Of a stretch of 64,000 nt of DNA, positions 60,507-64,000 are shown piece by piece. Position 1 is the stretch's first letter. The number at the start of each line of letters is the position of its first letter. Position numbers and translations under genes: made by a program. Origin of the DNA: Polytrichum commune (Eukaryota > Streptophyta > Polytrichopsida > Polytrichales > Polytrichaceae); assembly GCA_950295325.1 (NCBI GenBank), contig OX485806.1:20956001-21020000 (forward strand), written 5' to 3'. The notes beneath the pieces were generated by a model. It saw only the letters and a program-made list of their open reading frames with translations. It did not search any database and had not been told where the DNA came from.

Positions 60507-62233
60507 TTAAAGCGGTTGCAACTCCCTGATGTGTTCCCTGAGGCGATCCCTGATGTTTTCCATGTAATGATCCTCAAATCCCCTAATGCGTTCCTCCACT
60601 TCACTTCGGGTCCAAATTAGGTTCGGGGCGCCCAGCCAAAGTAGCGCCTCAACAAGCCAACCATCATTGACGAACATGCAATGGAGCCGGTCAAAGACTT
60701 CTTGATGACCCATTTCTCCATGCAGCATTTTGTCCAGCAGGATGAAACATGCGTTGAAAACTACATAAGCCCTGTCTGATCCATTGTACACTTCGCGTAC
60801 CATCCGCAGAAATTTCACAGTACCTTGAAGTCCTCCTACCGTGCATGCAAAAGGTGCACACCTGCATTCATCGTGATCAGAGCCCATCCGAGAACGCTCT
60901 TCGTTGAGAAACTCCCTTGGGGGTTGCTGGCGGAGAGCTGCATCGGATGAGCACGCTTTGTCCGGGTCTTCCCAATCTTCTTTAAAACGATTTATCAACT
61001 TGTAAATGAGAACTGCATGTAGAACAAAGGTCATTGCCATTTCATGTTTCAGTCTCAGAATTGGAGTTTAGATGCAAAAGTTATCAGAGGTCAAAGGAAT
61101 CATGAAGATTCTAGGCTTCTCTCTTTAAGTGATCATGGAAGGTGGATGGGTCCTAAGTGGTTACTTCTTTCCGACTGGTCAAGTTCTCGTAGGATACAAA
61201 ACCAGCGATCAGCAAGAGACGAGATGGTTAGCAAACTCAAATCGAGTTCGTAGCCACTTTCCTCATAATTTTCGGAGCTCATACGAATATCTTATACATT
61301 ATCTAAGATTCTCGTGCTCATAAAATGGTCATACAGTGCCCAAAATTCTGCTTAGATTGGTTATCATATTTTGAGCACTTAATCCAATCTCTTTTGAACG
61401 TGGTGCATTTCTGGTATCCATTCGTGGAGCCACACTTGACCACATACTACCATATGCATGTCTCCGATTAAGAGAAGTAATCAAATTAGATACGTCTACT
61501 ACTTAGACTTTCTAAACTGTGATGTTTAACTATTGAACCTAGATTAATGGTGTCTATAATATGAGCACATAGTCCACTTCTCAACTCCAAGCCTTGCCAT
61601 ATACCACTCAAATATAGGTGTCTGCTTAAGAAGAGTGACCACATAAAGCCCACACATCTTATACCTCAACAATCTCATCACCAGATTTTTGCATACACTA
61701 CGGTACTTAAACAAGGTGGTACTCACACATGTAATAAGTGTGGTCGTCCATTGAAGCAACCATGGTGCTTAGAGAGGGAGTCATGGTGGATGCGAGAGAA
61801 CGCTTAATTAGGAGCACTGCACTGGACACATCAATGCTGCCTTGAACCTTCCGCAGGATCCAGAAGTGAGAAGTGAGCAGAGAAGTGAGAAGACTTAAAT
61901 CAATAGAGAGAACACCAAGATATTAGACCCTCACATCACCTGCTTCAGCTTTGAGTTCTTCACGAACAATCAACAAATATGAAATATGAATGTCGATTAG
62001 CTTCACCCTCAACTCTGTACCCACGTCGATTGTCTCCCACACAATCACACAAGGGATGTCAACAGCACTGCAAACATAATATTGCACCAAATCAGAAAAG
62101 AATAATTAGGACAGGCATGACATACATACACATATACTGACTGCTCAACTTCCAATGCTGCCTTGACCCCTCCCCAAGATCCAGATAACTGTACACTCTC
62201 AGCCACTAAAATAATTTGCAGCCTTGCATCAAG
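60507..62233 (-). CDS. Unrecognised protein, 3' exons of a minus-strand gene
   Basis: Three exons fit together: 62233-62130 (after a strong pyrimidine-rich acceptor), 62067-61940 and 61012-60507. The donors are GTATGT and GTGATG, and the phases match (2, then 1), giving at least 245 residues. The first two encode LDARLQIILVAESVQLSGSW and VDIPCVIVWETIDVG, then ISYLLIVREELKAEA. The last encodes INRFKEDWEDPD, a Cys pair (CRCAPFACTVGG), FLRMVREVYNGSDRAYVVFN, HCMFVNDGWLVEALLWLG and a charged helix ending LREHIRELQPL. I recognise no family; the last exon looks alpha-helical. The 5' end is not defined. Exon 2 has extra copies nearby (separate entry). Gene reality rests on phase agreement. Confidence 0.45.
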
Positions 62234-62590
62234 CTGTCAGGGAAGTGAGAAGACGTAATCAATAGATTAGACCCTCACTTCACCTGCTTGAGCTTTGAGT
62301 TGTTCACAAAACAATCAACAAGTATGAAATATGAATGTCGATTGGCTTCATCCCTCAAACTCTATATCCACGTCAATCGTCTTTCACACATTCATGCAAG
62401 GAGTGTCAAGTGCACTGCAGACATAGTATTGCAGCAGATCAGAAAGGAGTAATTAGGATCAGAGAATGGAGAAGACTGAATCAATGGAGAGGCAACCAAG
62501 ATATTAGAACCTCACATCACCTGCTTCGGCTTCGAGTTCTTCACAAACGATCAACAAATATGAAAGATGAATGTCGATAAAAGGAATCTC
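61815..62590. repeat. Triplicated exon cassette
   Basis: A unit containing ACCTGCTTCAGCTTTGAGTT, ATGAATGTCGATT and a CACTGCAAACATA-like acceptor end occurs at about 61905-62110, 62258-62460 and (truncated) 62478-62585. The SGSWGGVKAAL-encoding exon also has a degraded second copy at 61822-61870. Copy 1 keeps an open exon with splice sites. Copy 2 has an in-frame stop. Copy 3 is open and keeps its donor but has lost the 5' half. Confidence 0.8.
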
Positions 62591-62599
62591 GATGTAGCC

Positions 62600-63560
62600 A
62601 CTAAGCGCTGGTCATGAAGCACTCCGCTAAAATGGTGTAAGTAGTACTTCCAAAGTTTTGATCATATTAAAGAAATGGTTACTGGGTGTCCCAAGGCGAG
62701 AGTCCTGTCTTCTTCCAGCATAGTTAACGACCAGACTCGGAATTCCCGAGGTATGGCGACCGTTTGTTAGGACGCTAATCGCTGTAAAAACAGTCTCTCG
62801 ACACCAATGTAATCAAAGCTCCCAATTTAAAGTAGGAGCCAAACATACATTTACCCGAAAAATTGTTGAATTTCCATTATGAGGCATGTATATTATGCGT
62901 GTCATTCTGTGCGACTTCACAAGTCGCATGCAGATTTGTAGTGAGCAGTTTCCAAATTGAAAATTCTCGGTTTTCCATTGTCCAATGAGTGCACAGTCAG
63001 CAAACAATGTATAATGTAGGTGTGAGTTTAAAGGTCATACTCCTTATTCAGAGACACGAAAAAACAAGCAAGCTAAGTAATCATCTATAAATAAATGCCT
63101 AAGTTGTCAAATTTTTTGCAACGATATCAAGATGGTTCTTAAATCCATGAGATGTGTGAAACTCAGAATGTCCCATGTAATGTGCAGAGCGCTGTGACCT
63201 TGTAATAACAACTTGCCAAGCAAACTGTCCCTCGTCGAGCAGTCTTATTATCCATTTCACTCAGATTGCTGTTAGGTATGCATGAATTCACAGCTGCTAT
63301 TTGCTACATCAGTTATGCAACTTAAAAGCCACAACCCTCATAAGACAATAGTTACACACAAAGACTTAGAGATTGTGCCATATTGATGTCCTGTCCCTTC
63401 AATTCAGCCACAGTCCAGAAAAATGGACTGATAGTAGCAATACTCTATTACTCTTTTCTTGAAATCACAACTACCATAACTACTGTAGTAGAATCCGTTG
63501 GTAAAACTTCCCAGTTTGTGCTTGAAATTTCCCAAAGATGCTGCCCACCATTTGATTTGG
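62600..63560. other. Gap between unknown gene and RPS13, no gene seen
   Basis: AT-rich DNA. It should hold the RPS13 3' UTR and perhaps 5' exons of the downstream minus-strand gene, but no exon could be supported. Confidence 0.4.
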
Positions 63561-63581
63561 TAGATCCCACCAATTTATCGC

Positions 63582-63960
<379 letters not shown>

Positions 63961-64000
63961 CTATTGGTATGTACTGGTTCGCACCAATCTACAGTCCTTT

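Overview
The window is nuclear DNA from a plant-lineage (streptophyte) organism with a large, repeat-rich genome. The evidence is a plant-type NAP1 gene of the SCAR/WAVE complex, a plant leucine-rich-repeat receptor-like protein, a plant-style GON4-like chromatin protein with many phase-consistent GT-AG introns, a cytosolic ribosomal protein S13 (uS15) almost identical to land-plant versions, and short TTTAGGG telomere-type tracts. I cannot name the species. A non-seed plant or charophyte alga is my best guess, but it is only a guess.

Layout. 0.1-2.7 kb: 3' end of NAP1 (+). 2.7-16.7 kb: gene-poor DNA holding Harbinger-like and hAT-like MITEs with target-site duplications (TSDs), a 78-bp perfect palindrome, a 69-bp satellite arranged as 138-bp dimers, and a hAT transposase remnant. 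16.8-21.4 kb: a three-exon LRR receptor-like protein (+). 22.0-29.2 kb: a nine-exon GON4-like gene (-), convergent with the LRR gene. 29.5-33.2 kb: repeats. 33.2-42.5 kb: a cluster of minus-strand genes of unusual type. It contains a broken ParB-like plus methyltransferase-like gene, an FCP1/NIF-type HAD phosphatase-like gene, and two proteins built from internal duplications. 42.6-44.2 kb: a palindrome-bearing 101-bp tandem array split by a CACTA MITE. 44.2-53.4 kb: tandem repeats and decayed intergenic DNA. 53.4-54.6 kb: more copies of the same palindrome. 54.8-58.1 kb: an intact three-exon DUF7869-like gene (+) with an RNase H-fold/transposase look. 58.4-60.5 kb: repeats. 60.5-62.2 kb: an unrecognised minus-strand gene whose exons were locally triplicated. 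63.6-63.9 kb: the last two exons of RPS13 (-).

The housekeeping genes (NAP1, GON4-like, RPS13) and the LRR receptor share no pathway; they are ordinary neighbours. The interesting part is 33-58 kb. Two gene sets of mobile-element character lie on opposite strands, and the same GC-rich palindrome family (core TTCCTCTCGGCCGAGAGGAA) sits upstream of both and in the introns of one. I saw this palindrome nowhere else in the window. Whether it marks one large mobile element or two related ones cannot be decided from this window alone. All splice sites were read by eye from GT-AG signals and reading-frame phase.
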